Source of the DNA: Pseudomonadota bacterium
GTDB taxonomy: Bacteria > Desulfobacterota > Binatia > Binatales > Binataceae
Direction of reading: 5' to 3'
DNA length: 64,000 bases
NCBI GenBank assembly: GCA_021324855.1
Contig: JAJPIG010000022.1
Span: 121,777 to 185,776, forward strand
Under the pieces are notes generated by a model, which saw only the letters and a list, made by a program, of their open reading frames with translations, searched no databases and was not told the DNA's origin. Below, piece by piece: positions 25,401 through 35,642 of the stretch (position 1 is the first letter of the stretch; every line of letters begins with the position of its first letter). Both the position numbers and the translations under genes were made by a program.

Positions 25401-26468
25401 TCAGTACTTCGCGATCACCTCGCGGCTCAGCTCCTCGATCATCTCGCGCGAGTTGCCCGCAACCTGGAACCCGACCTGCTTCACGCCCAGCGCCTCCGCC
25501 GCGCGAATCCGCGCGATCACCTCGTCCGCGCTCCCGGTGCATGAGAAATTCCTCACCAGCTCCTCATCTACGAAGCGCTCTTCGCCGGGCTTCAAATAGA
25601 TCAGATGGCCTTCATGGACCTCCAGGTAGCGCCGGTCGGCCGGGGTCTTCATCTTTTCGACGTACTCCTCGCGATAACGTGTGAGCCGCTCGCCGAGCGG
25701 CGCTTCGAGCGCGCCGACCAGCCCGAGATTGCGCTCCCATAGCGCATGGAACAGCAGCACGACCGAAGGACCGACGCGCTCGAGCACGCGCGGTGAAACC
25801 GGCGACTCGCCCGGGCGCAACACGCATGCCGTGATCATCGAAACCGTCGGAATTTCCGCGGCATTGCGCCCGGCCTTCTTCGCGCCCTTTTCCAGCGCCT
25901 CGCGCCCCGCTTTCAATTGTCCGGGATCGATCGTCGGCGTGATCCAGCCGTCGGCGATTTCGCCGACCAGCTCTGTCACCTTCGGCCCCGAAGCCGCCAT
26001 GTAGATCGGGATCGGATCCTTGAGATTGATATAGCCGTGGTCGGGATGGACGAAGCGCATCCACCCGCGATGCTCGCCTTCCCGAAACGGCACTTCCTCG
26101 CGCGCCAGCAAACGCCGCGTCGTCTCGACGTAGCTCCTGAGCGTCGCGACCGGCAGCGGCGGCAGTCCCATAGTGTTGCGTCCGGTGAAGCCGCTGCCGA
26201 TGCCGAGGATCACCCGGCCCGGCGCTATCTGATTGATGGTCGCGATCGAATGCGCGGTCACCGGCGCGATGCGGCTCGACGGGATCGCGACCGCGGTGCC
26301 GAGCTTCATTTTTTTCGTATGCTCCGCCGCCAGCGCCATGCAGACGTAAACGTCGCTGTAGAGCAGTTGCGAATCGAAGAACCACGCGCTCGTGAAGCCG
26401 CAATCCTCGGCGATCACAAGGTCTTTCCAAGCCTCGGGAAACGGCGGGTAGACCAGTGCGAATTCCAT
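25401..26468 (-). CDS. LLM class (luciferase-like) flavin/F420-dependent oxidoreductase
   Basis: Luciferase-like fold: LGTAVAIPSSRIAPVTAHSIATINQIAPGRVILGIGSGFTG. Confidence 0.9.
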   Translation of the reverse strand: MEFALVYPPFPEAWKDLVIAEDCGFTSAWFFDSQLLYSDVYVCMALAAEHTKKMKLGTAVAIPSSRIAPVTAHSIATINQIAPGRVILGIGSGFTGRNTMGLPPLPVATLRSYVETTRRLLAREEVPFREGEHRGWMRFVHPDHGYINLKDPIPIYMAASGPKVTELVGEIADGWITPTIDPGQLKAGREALEKGAKKAGRNAAEIPTVSMITACVLRPGESPVSPRVLERVGPSVVLLFHALWERNLGLVGALEAPLGERLTRYREEYVEKMKTPADRRYLEVHEGHLIYLKPGEERFVDEELVRNFSCTGSADEVIARIRAAEALGVKQVGFQVAGNSREMIEELSREVIAKY

Positions 26469-26478
26469 AGCTCCCCCT

Positions 26479-27558
26479 TCAACGGCGCGCGGCCAGCGCC
26501 GGCATCACCTTGCTCACGAACAGCTCCAGCGAGCCCATCGACTCCGCCGCTGTGAGACTGCCGAATTTCATGTTCATCAGGATGTAATTGAAGCCGGCCT
26601 CGGCGTGCTGATGCGCAATTTCGTCGAGCACGCGCTCCGCCGATCCCACGATCATCGCGCCCGCCTCGCGCATCACGTCGTACGGGATCGTCACGCGCAG
26701 ATCGCTCAGCCCGTAATCGTTGACCAGCTTATTGATGTTGCGCTCGTAAGTTTCATACGCGGCCCGCGCCGTGCTCTCCGCGCGGCGCTCGTTCTGATCG
26801 AGATACACAAAGCGCAGCGGGCCGATCTTCGGCTCCGCAATATGCGGCTGCAGGTTCTCCGGCGAGTTCGCATACTCGGCGCGCGTCCGCCGATACAGCT
26901 CGATCCAGCGCTTGAGCGCGGGCGTCGGTCCGCCGCTCCCGACGTTCATCCCGCGGCGCGCCGCGAACGCGATCGAATTGTCGTTGAGCGCGCCGTACCA
27001 CAGCCCCGGATACGGGCGTTGCATCGGCCGCAGGTCCATCACCGGGACATCGTCGAATCGGAAATGGGCGCCATGATGCTTCAATCGCTCGTGCGTGAGG
27101 CCCTTCAAAATCACTTCGAGCGATTCCTCGAAAATCTCGCGCGCCTCGAGCGTATTGATGCGGTAGAACTGATGCTCGTATACGTTGATGCCGCGGCCGA
27201 CACCGATCTCGAGGCGCCCGCCCGAAAGATTGTCGAGCATGCAGATTTCGTAAATCAGCCGCAGCGGATTGTAGAACGGCAGCAGGTAGACCATCGGGCC
27301 GAGCCGGATGCGCGAGGTTTCCCTCGCCAGCGCGGCAAGAAACAGCCCGGGCGACGGCGTCATCGAAAGCGGCGTCGCGTGATGCTCCGCGAGATGGTAG
27401 CCCCAGAAGCCGGCGCGCTCGGCCTCCTTGATAAACGCTATATGCTCGTTGTAGAGCACGTCGAGCGCGGGGCTGCCGCTCGATTTCTCGATATGGCTGA
27501 ACAATCCAAATTCCAGCTTCGCGCCGAACTCCAGCTTCGCGCCCACATGTTCGCTCAT
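26479..27558 (-). CDS. LLM class flavin-dependent oxidoreductase
   Basis: AEHHATPLSMTPSPGLFLAALARETSRIRLGPMVYLLPFYNPLRLIYEICMLDNLSGGRLEIGVGRG. Confidence 0.92.
   Translation of the reverse strand: MSEHVGAKLEFGAKLEFGLFSHIEKSSGSPALDVLYNEHIAFIKEAERAGFWGYHLAEHHATPLSMTPSPGLFLAALARETSRIRLGPMVYLLPFYNPLRLIYEICMLDNLSGGRLEIGVGRGINVYEHQFYRINTLEAREIFEESLEVILKGLTHERLKHHGAHFRFDDVPVMDLRPMQRPYPGLWYGALNDNSIAFAARRGMNVGSGGPTPALKRWIELYRRTRAEYANSPENLQPHIAEPKIGPLRFVYLDQNERRAESTARAAYETYERNINKLVNDYGLSDLRVTIPYDVMREAGAMIVGSAERVLDEIAHQHAEAGFNYILMNMKFGSLTAAESMGSLELFVSKVMPALAARR
27508..27543. repeat. 18-bp tandem duplication in the 5' end of the LLM gene
   Basis: Two adjacent 18-mers (aaattccagcttcgcgcc / gaactccagcttcgcgcc) encoding GAKLEF-GAKLEF. 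Confidence 0.85.
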
Positions 27559-27775
27559 TTGCTCTTTATCCGCCTGTCAGTCTACCTGCCGCTTTCGTTA
27601 TAGCGGCACGAAGGCTGCATTCGTCAAGGCAGGCGCCGCTGGGCGAAGCCGCCGACTAGCTTGAGATGTACCGCAAGTTCTGAGACGAGCGGATGGAAAG
27701 TCTAGCTCGATATCTCGAAAAAACCGTTCCCAAGGTCGACAAAGACAAGAGGAGAAAGCGATAGGCGAGCACACC

Positions 27776-28005
27776 ATGAAAATCGCACGCAAATTCTCCG
27801 CGCCGCGTGAACGGGTCTTCGAGGCCTTCACGCACAAAAAAGCGCTTCAAGGCTGGTTCGGTCCCCAGGGCTTCACGGTTCCGAGCGTGGCCCTCGATCC
27901 GTGGCCCGGCGGGAGCTACCGAATCGAGATGCATTCGCCGAACGGTGGCAACACATCGTGGTCGGCGAGTATCGGGAGGTGCGTTCGATAAGTTACTGTC
28001 GATAA
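27776..28005 (+). pseudogene. frameshifted, truncated AHSA1/SRPBCC-domain gene remnant
   Basis: MKIARKFSAPRERVFEAFTHKKALQGWFGPQGFTVP...GGSYRIEMHSPNGGN then the next frame reads (H)IVVGEYREV, the expected SRPBCC continuation; stops soon after. Confidence 0.7.
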
Positions 28006-28105
28006 AGGAATCACTCAGCCTAATGCATATCAATCAGTTTTGTGCTTGTATCTGAAACGATTAACGGGTTATCGGAGCTAACGCTGTCCTCGGGGAAGGT
28101 GCGCG

Positions 28106-28531
28106 GTGACTCTGCTCAAGATGTACACCATTACGACAATCGTGCTGGCGCTTAAGATGGCGTCGCTTGCCATCGTGCAAGGGCGTAGCCGCGTCTCAAC
28201 CGGCATCTTCGTTAACCCCGAGGACGCGGTTACCTTTGGCGGCCGGGAAGCACCAGAAGAGGCGCCGGAGGTGCAGCGCGCCGCGCGTGCATGGCGCAAC
28301 GATCTTGAGAACATCCCGATTTTCCTGATTCTCGCGTGGATCTACGTCGCGGCCGGACTGTCACTGACCGCGTTCATCGTCTATTGCATCATTTTCATGG
28401 TTTGCCGCATCGGCCATACGATTTGTTACCTGAATTCGATTCAGCCGTGGCGTACGATTTTCTTCACCGTTGGCGCGCTCACGATGCTAGCGCTGATCGT
28501 CCATCTGTTCATCGGTGTCGTGCTGGCTTAG
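28106..28531 (+). CDS. MAPEG family membrane protein
   Basis: VQRAARAWRNDLENIPIFLILAWIYVAAGLS motif and four TM segments; GTG start. Confidence 0.85.
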   Translation: MTLLKMYTITTIVLALKMASLAIVQGRSRVSTGIFVNPEDAVTFGGREAPEEAPEVQRAARAWRNDLENIPIFLILAWIYVAAGLSLTAFIVYCIIFMVCRIGHTICYLNSIQPWRTIFFTVGALTMLALIVHLFIGVVLA

Positions 28532-28571
28532 GATCAAGGCAGTAACTGCACTGGTCGGCGGTTTGCGATGT

Positions 28572-29258
28572 ATGAGTTATCGAGCCAATCGGCTGCTTGT
28601 CTTTGTACTCTCTGCAATTGTCGGCGCGGGGTCGTTAGCCGTAGCGAGTGATGCGCCGAGGAAGGCCACGGCTCCGGCGACCGCGGTGTTTGCAGGTGGA
28701 TGTTTCTGGGGCGTCGACGGGATTTTCAAGCACGTCAAGGGCGTGACCGGGGTCGTCTCGGGATATGCCGGCGGAGAAGTTGCGAATCCCAGCTACGAGC
28801 AGGTCAGCACCGGCACGACCGGGCACGCCGAGTCGGTCGAGGTTACCTATGATCCGTCGAAGGTTACGTATCGCGACCTGCTGAAGGTTTTTTTCACGGT
28901 CGCCCATGATCCTACCGAACTGGATCGCCAGGGGCCCGACGAGGGCACGCAGTATCGTTCAGTCGTTTTCTATTCAGACCCGCAGCAGAAGAAGGCCGCC
29001 GAGAGTTACATCTCGCAGCTCGATCGCAGCAAGGCGTTTCCCGATCCGATCGTCACCCAGGTCGTGCCGCTCAAAGCCTTCTATCCCGCCGAAGCGTATC
29101 ACCAGAACTTCCTTGAGCGGCATCCTGACTATCCGTACATCGTGCACAACGATCTACCGAAGCTCACGAATCTCCGCGAAAAACTGCCGAATCTTTACAG
29201 CGCGACGCCGGCCGGGCTGCCGCCGAGCATCGCCGCCGGCGACAAAGCGACGGATTAA
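28572..29258 (+). CDS. msrA: peptide-methionine (S)-S-oxide reductase MsrA, exported
   Basis: AVFAGGCFWGVDGIFKHVKGVTGVVSGYAGG; signal peptide when started at ATG 28572. Confidence 0.95.
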   Translation: MSYRANRLLVFVLSAIVGAGSLAVASDAPRKATAPATAVFAGGCFWGVDGIFKHVKGVTGVVSGYAGGEVANPSYEQVSTGTTGHAESVEVTYDPSKVTYRDLLKVFFTVAHDPTELDRQGPDEGTQYRSVVFYSDPQQKKAAESYISQLDRSKAFPDPIVTQVVPLKAFYPAEAYHQNFLERHPDYPYIVHNDLPKLTNLREKLPNLYSATPAGLPPSIAAGDKATD

Positions 29259-31271
29259 TTAGGCGCGCGCAACTTCGACGAATGCATCGTAGCGCGCCGC
29301 GCCGCTTTGCGGGAATGCCGCGACAGCAGCATCGGGAACTGCGCGCGCCGAGCTGGTCAGCCGATTGATCCCGAGCCATCCGTCGCGCATCCACACCACA
29401 CCCGCCGGAATCCGATCGCTCAGTTTCGCGCGCGCCGTCATTTCGCCCCCACGGTTGAAAAGTCGCGCCGTGTCCCCGTCGGTAATCCCGCGATGGTTTG
29501 CATCGTCGGGATTGATCCACAGAATCGGCTCGGGGTCGGCCTTCGCCAGCGACGGCAGCGCCCGGCCATGATCGTAAAAGGCGTGGAAGTGCGTAAGGGT
29601 GCGGCCCTGGACGAATGCGAGCGGATACGTCGAGTCGCTTTGCGGCGGTTCGTAGATCGGCAACGGCGGCAGGCCCATCGCGCGCGCCCGTTCCGAGTAG
29701 AACTCGACCTTCCCCGATGGGGTCGGAAATTCGAGCGATGCATAGGCATGGCTCGAATTGACGGCGCGCCGGCTTCCGCCTGCGGCGCGCAGATCGCCAA
29801 TCTTCAGATGGCCGATCTGATCGTTATCGAGCATAGTCTCGACCAGGCCCTCGATCGATCCCCAGGGGAAGAAATCGTCGAGGCCGAGGCGCTTCGCAAG
29901 CCCGATGAAGATGCCGCCGATCGGGCGGGCCGCGCCGGGCGCATCGAGCGCTCGATCGATCAGATGAACATGCGTAGGGCCGAACTTGAGTCCGTTCTCT
30001 TCGAGCCAGGCGGTGCCGGGCAGCACGATGTCGGCGCACATCCGGGCCGTGTCGCTCATGAAAAGATCGGCGCAGACGATGAGCTTGACCCGGGTCAGCG
30101 CGCGTTCGAGCCGCGCGGTGTCGGCGAATGAGGAGAGCATGTTCGTGCCGGGCAGGATCAGCACGTCGATGTCACCGGCCTCCATCCGCGCCAGGATCGT
30201 ATCCATCTCGCCCGGCACGGCGGTTCCCGGCGCCTTGCGATCCGGCGGAATAATTCCGCCAAATGACGTGTACCAAACGCCCGCGCCGTGCCGCGGCCCC
30301 ATCCCGGCGCCCGGCCGTCCGAGATTTCCGGTCAGAGCGGGCAGGCACGAGATCGCGCGCGCCGCGTACCATTGATTGGCGGTTTTATTCATCGAGCTGC
30401 CGCCCAGAAGGAGCGTCGCGCGGCGCGAGGCCGCGTACTCGCGGGCGAACGCGACGATCGAATCGGCGGGAACGCCGGTCTCCGCTGCGGCCCACTCGGG
30501 CGTACATGCAGCGACCTGCTTCGCTAGTTCATCGAACCCGACCGTATAACGCGCGACGAACTCGCGATCGTGAAGTCCCTCGCCGATGATGACGTGCATC
30601 ATCGCCATCGCGAGCGCTGCATCGGTGCCCGGCCGCACGATGAAAAATTGATCGGCGTGATCGCAGGCTTCGCTGCGGCGCACCTCGATCGCGATCACGC
30701 GCGCGCCGCGCCGGCGCGCCGCCGTGAGTCGTGACGCAGTGGTCGGCTGGCTGGTGAGGTTCGCGCCCCAAAGAACGATCAGTTCGGCGCTCTCCGCGAG
30801 ATCGTCGGCGGAATTGACCGATGGCAGTCCTGTCAGCCAGACGCCGAAGCCGCCGAGCCCCCAGCACACGATTGACGGAATCCACCACTGCGCTCCGAGC
30901 AAATTGGCGAACCGCCACGCGAGCAGCATGTTGATCACGTTGACGATCGCTCCGTGCCCGGCCCAGATCGCAGTGCGATAGGGCGGCGCGGAACGAATCG
31001 CTTCCGCGATTCGATCCAGCGCGGCGTCCCAGCTCACATCGCGCCAATCATCTGAATTTCTCTGCTCGCGAATCCGCGGCTGGAGCAGGCGGCGCGGATT
31101 GTCGATGATCTCGGCCGCCGCATGGCCCCGCATACAGAGAAAGCCCCGGCTCTCGGGATTGTCCGGATTGCCGCGGATGCGCGTGACGCGTCCGTCTTCC
31201 ACGTCGACCAGCATCCCGCACACGGTCGGCAGGCAATTCATCGGACACATCGTGCGAATAGTCTGTATCAC
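29259..31271 (-). CDS. molybdopterin-dependent oxidoreductase with N-terminal 4Fe-4S site
   Basis: MCPMNCLPTVCGMLVDVEDGRVTRIRGNPDNPESRGFLCMRGHAAAEI; GTG start at 31271 (the ORF extension to 31532 overlaps the upstream gene). Confidence 0.92.
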   Translation of the reverse strand: MIQTIRTMCPMNCLPTVCGMLVDVEDGRVTRIRGNPDNPESRGFLCMRGHAAAEIIDNPRRLLQPRIREQRNSDDWRDVSWDAALDRIAEAIRSAPPYRTAIWAGHGAIVNVINMLLAWRFANLLGAQWWIPSIVCWGLGGFGVWLTGLPSVNSADDLAESAELIVLWGANLTSQPTTASRLTAARRRGARVIAIEVRRSEACDHADQFFIVRPGTDAALAMAMMHVIIGEGLHDREFVARYTVGFDELAKQVAACTPEWAAAETGVPADSIVAFAREYAASRRATLLLGGSSMNKTANQWYAARAISCLPALTGNLGRPGAGMGPRHGAGVWYTSFGGIIPPDRKAPGTAVPGEMDTILARMEAGDIDVLILPGTNMLSSFADTARLERALTRVKLIVCADLFMSDTARMCADIVLPGTAWLEENGLKFGPTHVHLIDRALDAPGAARPIGGIFIGLAKRLGLDDFFPWGSIEGLVETMLDNDQIGHLKIGDLRAAGGSRRAVNSSHAYASLEFPTPSGKVEFYSERARAMGLPPLPIYEPPQSDSTYPLAFVQGRTLTHFHAFYDHGRALPSLAKADPEPILWINPDDANHRGITDGDTARLFNRGGEMTARAKLSDRIPAGVVWMRDGWLGINRLTSSARAVPDAAVAAFPQSGAARYDAFVEVARA

Positions 31272-31309
31272 CCTGATGCCTCCTACGGTCGCGGGCGGCG
31301 CATTAGGCG

Positions 31310-32329
31310 TTATGCGGCTGCGCTCGCGGGCGCGCGCTTCACGCGAGCGAGCGCGGCCGCGGCGTTGCTGTCGAGAATCGCGTGCTTGTCGGCCTCGCTG
31401 ATGCGCGCCTCGGCGATCGCGTCGCGCGACCATTTCATCCCGAAATCGGTGCCGTCGGAGCCGAGCACGATCCGATCCGCGCCATAGACTTCCACCGCAC
31501 GCTCGATCGATCGCGCGCCGAACGAGTTGCAATCGACCATCACGCGCGCCGCGCGAATCCGGCGCGACGGCAGCTCGTCGCCCGGACGATCGACGAGTAT
31601 CCGATGGTCCAGGCGCTCGACCTCGAACGGCAGATTGCCGCCGAGGTTGTGGCTGAGCACGGTGACGTTCGGATACTCCTCGAGAAAATCGCTCATACAG
31701 AAGGTGATCATGTTCGAAGAGAGACGGGCCTGCATATCGAGCGTGCCGATCCGGGCATGGGCATTGTCGGTGATGTCCGCATGCGGCGCGTCGGGATCGT
31801 CGACAAGCTTTCCGTAGTGAATCAGCAGGATCGAGTTGCGGCGGTTAGCCGCGCTGAAAATCGGGCGAAAACGCTCGGCGCGCCTCAGCGTAAGGAAGCC
31901 GTCGCCAGGCAGCAGCGCCCCGACCATTCCCGGCAAGTCGCTGGCGCGTTCGAACTCGGAGAGCATCGCTTCCAGGTCGGCGCCCGGAAGCGCGGCGAGC
32001 CCGGAGAAGCGCTCCGGATGAGCCGCGCATACTTCGGAGATCGCGTCGTTGTAGAGGCGGCAAAGCTCGATCGAGTCGGCGAGCGGCAGGGTTTCAACGC
32101 CATACACGGTCGAGAGCGACAGCACGCCGTGGGTGATTCCGTTGCGCTCCATACTGTCGAGCCGTGTCGCCAAATCGTCGAAGCCTTTCGGCACACGCAG
32201 CGACGGCAGCTCGCAATCGATGAACTCCTGGCCGTCGTTGGTCAGTCCGATGCGTGGCGGTGCGGTCCGCTTGCGCAGGACATCGGCGAGCGCCTTGGGA
32301 ATCCAATGAGCGTGCATATCGATTGGCAT
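31310..32329 (-). CDS. amidohydrolase family protein (ACMSD-like)
   Basis: MPIDMHAHWIPKALADVL (HxH), VLSHNLGGNLPFEVERLDH, RIVLGSDGTDFGM. Confidence 0.92.
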   Translation of the reverse strand: MPIDMHAHWIPKALADVLRKRTAPPRIGLTNDGQEFIDCELPSLRVPKGFDDLATRLDSMERNGITHGVLSLSTVYGVETLPLADSIELCRLYNDAISEVCAAHPERFSGLAALPGADLEAMLSEFERASDLPGMVGALLPGDGFLTLRRAERFRPIFSAANRRNSILLIHYGKLVDDPDAPHADITDNAHARIGTLDMQARLSSNMITFCMSDFLEEYPNVTVLSHNLGGNLPFEVERLDHRILVDRPGDELPSRRIRAARVMVDCNSFGARSIERAVEVYGADRIVLGSDGTDFGMKWSRDAIAEARISEADKHAILDSNAAAALARVKRAPASAAA

Positions 32330-32445
32330 AGCGGGTTAACGGCCGTCGGCCGCCCTCATCGTAATTCGTCGCCGGAAGATGGCGACTGTTGGCTGGTGAT
32401 AGTTGTCGCCAATACCGCGATGGTCGTCAACCGGGAAAAACGCCG

Positions 32446-33735
32446 TCAGATTCGCTGTTCGCCGCTGGCCATTGCGACGTAGCAGACCAGACCGGCTGTA
32501 TAGACCATCGCGGTCAAATAAAAGATCGCGGAAAATGAGCCGGTCCGCTGCAGGATAAAGCCGGTCGCGGCTACGCCGATGATTCCCGGAATGGTCGCAA
32601 ACGTGTTCGAAAGGCCCATCAGGATCCCGGCATAGCGCGGTGCGACATCGAGATGATTCACGGCGAAGGCGCCCGAGCCCAGCGCCGAGCCTCCAATCGA
32701 AAGCGTCACAAGCAGGACCGCGACCCCCGCCGACGTCGCCATCGGCAGTGCGAGCAGCGGAAGCGCGCCCAGGAAAAACGCGCTGCCCTGCAAAACCTTC
32801 CGCACGGCGGTTAGACTCATCCCGCGCTTCTGAAGCGTATCGGCAAGCCATCCGGCAACGTTCTGCATCGAAAATGCGACCGCGTAAGGAATTACCGAAA
32901 GCTCGCCGAGCCGCGTCATCGGAACGTGAAAGTTATGGGAGAGATAGCTAGGCAGCCAGAGCAGCAGGATGTAGAAGCCGAAATTGTTGCAAAGATGCGC
33001 GATGACGATCGCCCAGACTGCGGGCTCGCTCAGGATTGCGACCCACGGAATCGATGGAGCGAGTGAGATCTCGGGCCGTCCCGCCGCGATCGTCGCCATC
33101 TCGCCCGTGGTCATCCCCGGGCATTCCTCGGGTGAATCGGCGGCCTTCAACTGCCATGCGACGAGCCAGAGCAGGCCAAGCGCACCGGATATGTAGAACA
33201 CGGCGGGCCATCCGAAGGCGAGCACGATTGCTGGGCTTACCAGCAGCGCGACCATCGTACCGAGGGTCACGCCGCTGAAATGAAATGAGATCGCACGCGC
33301 CCGCTCCGTGACCAGCGTCCAGCGCGCGGCGACGCTATGCACGGCCGGAAAGTTGAGGGCCTCGCCGACGCCGAGCATCGCGCGTGTCGCGAGCAAAACG
33401 CCGAATGAAATCGACGCCGCCGGCGGCGTGAGCGCGGTCGCCAGCGACCAAATCGCCACACCCGCCATCAGGACGCGCTTGCCGCCGAAGCGATCGGCGA
33501 GCCATCCGCCTAGCATCTGCAGCCAGATATAGCCCCAGAAAAATGCCGAGAGGATGAGGCCGCGCGCGGCGTCGTCGTAGCCCTTGTCGCGGGCGAGCGG
33601 GATGATCGCGATCGAGATATTGACGCGGTCGATGTAGCAAAGCGCGGTGCCGAGGGCGAATAGCAGAATGACGGTGTAGCGTCGCGGCCATCGCGCGGTC
33701 TGCGGCGCGTCGAAAATAATCGATGAAGTCGCCAT
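32446..33735 (-). CDS. MFS transporter (anion:cation symporter-like)
   Basis: 12-TM-like; YIDRVNISIAIIPLARDKGY..., WLADRFGGKRVLMAG; preferred start MATSSIIFDAPQ. Confidence 0.9.
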   Translation of the reverse strand: MATSSIIFDAPQTARWPRRYTVILLFALGTALCYIDRVNISIAIIPLARDKGYDDAARGLILSAFFWGYIWLQMLGGWLADRFGGKRVLMAGVAIWSLATALTPPAASISFGVLLATRAMLGVGEALNFPAVHSVAARWTLVTERARAISFHFSGVTLGTMVALLVSPAIVLAFGWPAVFYISGALGLLWLVAWQLKAADSPEECPGMTTGEMATIAAGRPEISLAPSIPWVAILSEPAVWAIVIAHLCNNFGFYILLLWLPSYLSHNFHVPMTRLGELSVIPYAVAFSMQNVAGWLADTLQKRGMSLTAVRKVLQGSAFFLGALPLLALPMATSAGVAVLLVTLSIGGSALGSGAFAVNHLDVAPRYAGILMGLSNTFATIPGIIGVAATGFILQRTGSFSAIFYLTAMVYTAGLVCYVAMASGEQRI

Positions 33736-33892
33736 CGGTCGCCCGGGGGTGATGCGGCAGGATAATGGCGACGCGGCGAGCTTGGCAATCCCGGATGACG
33801 GGCCAGCGAGCCCGCGGCGGTTCAAAAGTGCAAGGCTCGGCGGCGCAATCTGCGCGGCCGAGCCCTGCGTGATTCACTATGCGCCGGAGCGC

Positions 33893-35236
33893 CTACTGCA
33901 TGATCGAACTCAGACCCGACACAGTCGAGTAGAGCTTCACGTCGGTGTAATTAACACCGCCTAGGTTGGCGCATCCCTGGTTGGTGCCGAACGGCGGATT
34001 CGCGATCCAGGCGCTGGCGTGGCTGTTTTGCTGATCCCACAGCCCCACCAGATAGTCGCCCGTATACATGACTGGACCAACTTCCGGCACGTCATGCGCG
34101 ATCTGCTGAAACGAGGTCGATTTCCAGTACTTCAGATTCTCGTCATAAAGATCGGCCCACGACTGCGTCCATTGCTGCTTGTCGACGTAGAGCATGCGCT
34201 TGCCGATGCAATAGCCGCTGCGCAACGCCGGAATACGCCGCACGTCAAGCAAATAAGTGTCGCGCACTTCCCATTTCCCGACCTTGGGGCCCGGGAACAA
34301 CATCGGGTAGTAGTTGTCCATGTTGCTCGAGGCTGCCTCGTCCGCCACCGTGATCGCCAGGATCTTGCGATCGCCGAGGTAGTTCGCATCGAACTTGACG
34401 ATGCCGCCGTTGAAGAGCTGCTTCACGTCGTCCTGGATCCAGTCCGTGCCCACGAACGGCGAGCATCGCGAGGCCGACGACAGACGCAGCGTGCGCCGCA
34501 GCGCCGGGATGAACAGGAACAGGTCTTCATTGCGGGTCGGGTCAGTGTAATAGATCGTAAGCTGAGTCGTATAGCGCGACTGCTCAGGCTGCAGCACCCG
34601 GGTATATTCCGTGTAGTAAATTCCGGGTCCGCTCGGATCGGAGTTGGGCACACCGGGGTCCGTGTTGAAGTTGAATTGACGATAAACGGTGGAGGTTACC
34701 TCGGTAGTCCGATTACCGTAGCGATCGAGTAGGAAGACGTGGTTGTTGGGCGCACAGGTGATATGCGGGACGTACTCGTACCAAGTGTTAACCAAAATCT
34801 CCCACCCTTTGAGCGGTCCCGAAGGGTTGGGGAAAACAAGTCCGCCGACGTAGCCCGTGATGCTGTGGCCGCCGTTGGGCAGCGTCACGATCTGAACGTT
34901 CTTGCTGTATTTCTCGGTGTATTCCTGGAACCGTTTGGGCAGCGGATAGTCGTGGGTCGGCCCGATTTCCATCCTGAAATCGGCCGGGAATTTCCAGAAA
35001 TTGTCGCCTTGGAAGAGCACCTGCAGGCCGTCCTGCATCGCACCCTTGTACTGCTGCCAGTTCTGCATCGTTATGACCGTGCCCGGCGGTGGCACGCCGC
35101 TCTCCTCACCCGCGGCACGGACGTTTGCGGCCAAAGCGAGTGCGAGGAACACCGCCCCCATTAAGGCACTCAGCGCCCTAAGCGGCGCGTTTCGCATGAT
35201 CGTTACCTCCGGATAGATTTTCGGCTGGGGATGCAT
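33893..35236 (-). CDS. DUF1329 domain-containing exported protein
   Basis: Signal peptide; VPPPGTVITMQNWQQYKGAMQDGLQVLFQGDNFWKFP..., GGLVFPNPSGPLKGWEILVNTWYEY. Confidence 0.85.
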   Translation of the reverse strand: MHPQPKIYPEVTIMRNAPLRALSALMGAVFLALALAANVRAAGEESGVPPPGTVITMQNWQQYKGAMQDGLQVLFQGDNFWKFPADFRMEIGPTHDYPLPKRFQEYTEKYSKNVQIVTLPNGGHSITGYVGGLVFPNPSGPLKGWEILVNTWYEYVPHITCAPNNHVFLLDRYGNRTTEVTSTVYRQFNFNTDPGVPNSDPSGPGIYYTEYTRVLQPEQSRYTTQLTIYYTDPTRNEDLFLFIPALRRTLRLSSASRCSPFVGTDWIQDDVKQLFNGGIVKFDANYLGDRKILAITVADEAASSNMDNYYPMLFPGPKVGKWEVRDTYLLDVRRIPALRSGYCIGKRMLYVDKQQWTQSWADLYDENLKYWKSTSFQQIAHDVPEVGPVMYTGDYLVGLWDQQNSHASAWIANPPFGTNQGCANLGGVNYTDVKLYSTVSGLSSIMQ

Positions 35237-35642
35237 CCCCGGACACGATTTTTTAACTCTCTAGGCTTATGGCCGAGGCTGGAAAAAGTCAATTGCGGCT
35301 ACGGACATTTCCGTACTCACATCAGGACCATGGCCGTGCACTGATGGGTCTCGATCGCGACGTCCCCGTTTACTAGTTCATGTCGCTCAAATAGCAGGCA
35401 GAAAGAGCTGAGTGGTGGGAGTACAGTTCCTGCGCGCCAAGCGAATACCGGCCGACAGTTTGCGAACGGTGTAAAAGAGAGCCGCTTTTTTTGCGGTAAA
35501 AAGTGAGCTACCCCCCGAGGCGCTAATGGCTTGACCGGTAATCAGGGTGAACATGCGACGGTTTCAATTCTCGCGGTTTGGGCGCAATCAGTACGCGCGT
35601 TAGCCATGTGCTGACGCAGCTTCGCCACGACCGGTGCGGGAA

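Noticed and set aside
28572-29258. Possible selenoprotein MsrA
   Set aside because: Active-site GCFWG uses a normal Cys codon.
31272-31532. N-terminal extension of the molybdopterin oxidoreductase ORF
   Set aside because: Arg-rich, overlaps the amidohydrolase 3' end; GTG at 31271 gives the canonical start before the 4Fe-4S motif.
31382-32482. 366-aa plus-strand ORF
   Set aside because: Antisense to the amidohydrolase gene.
35237-35640. 400-bp gap as a possible ncRNA or hidden gene
   Set aside because: Only a weak short hairpin around the T-run (gccgctttttttgcggt); no ORF or known ncRNA pattern recognised.
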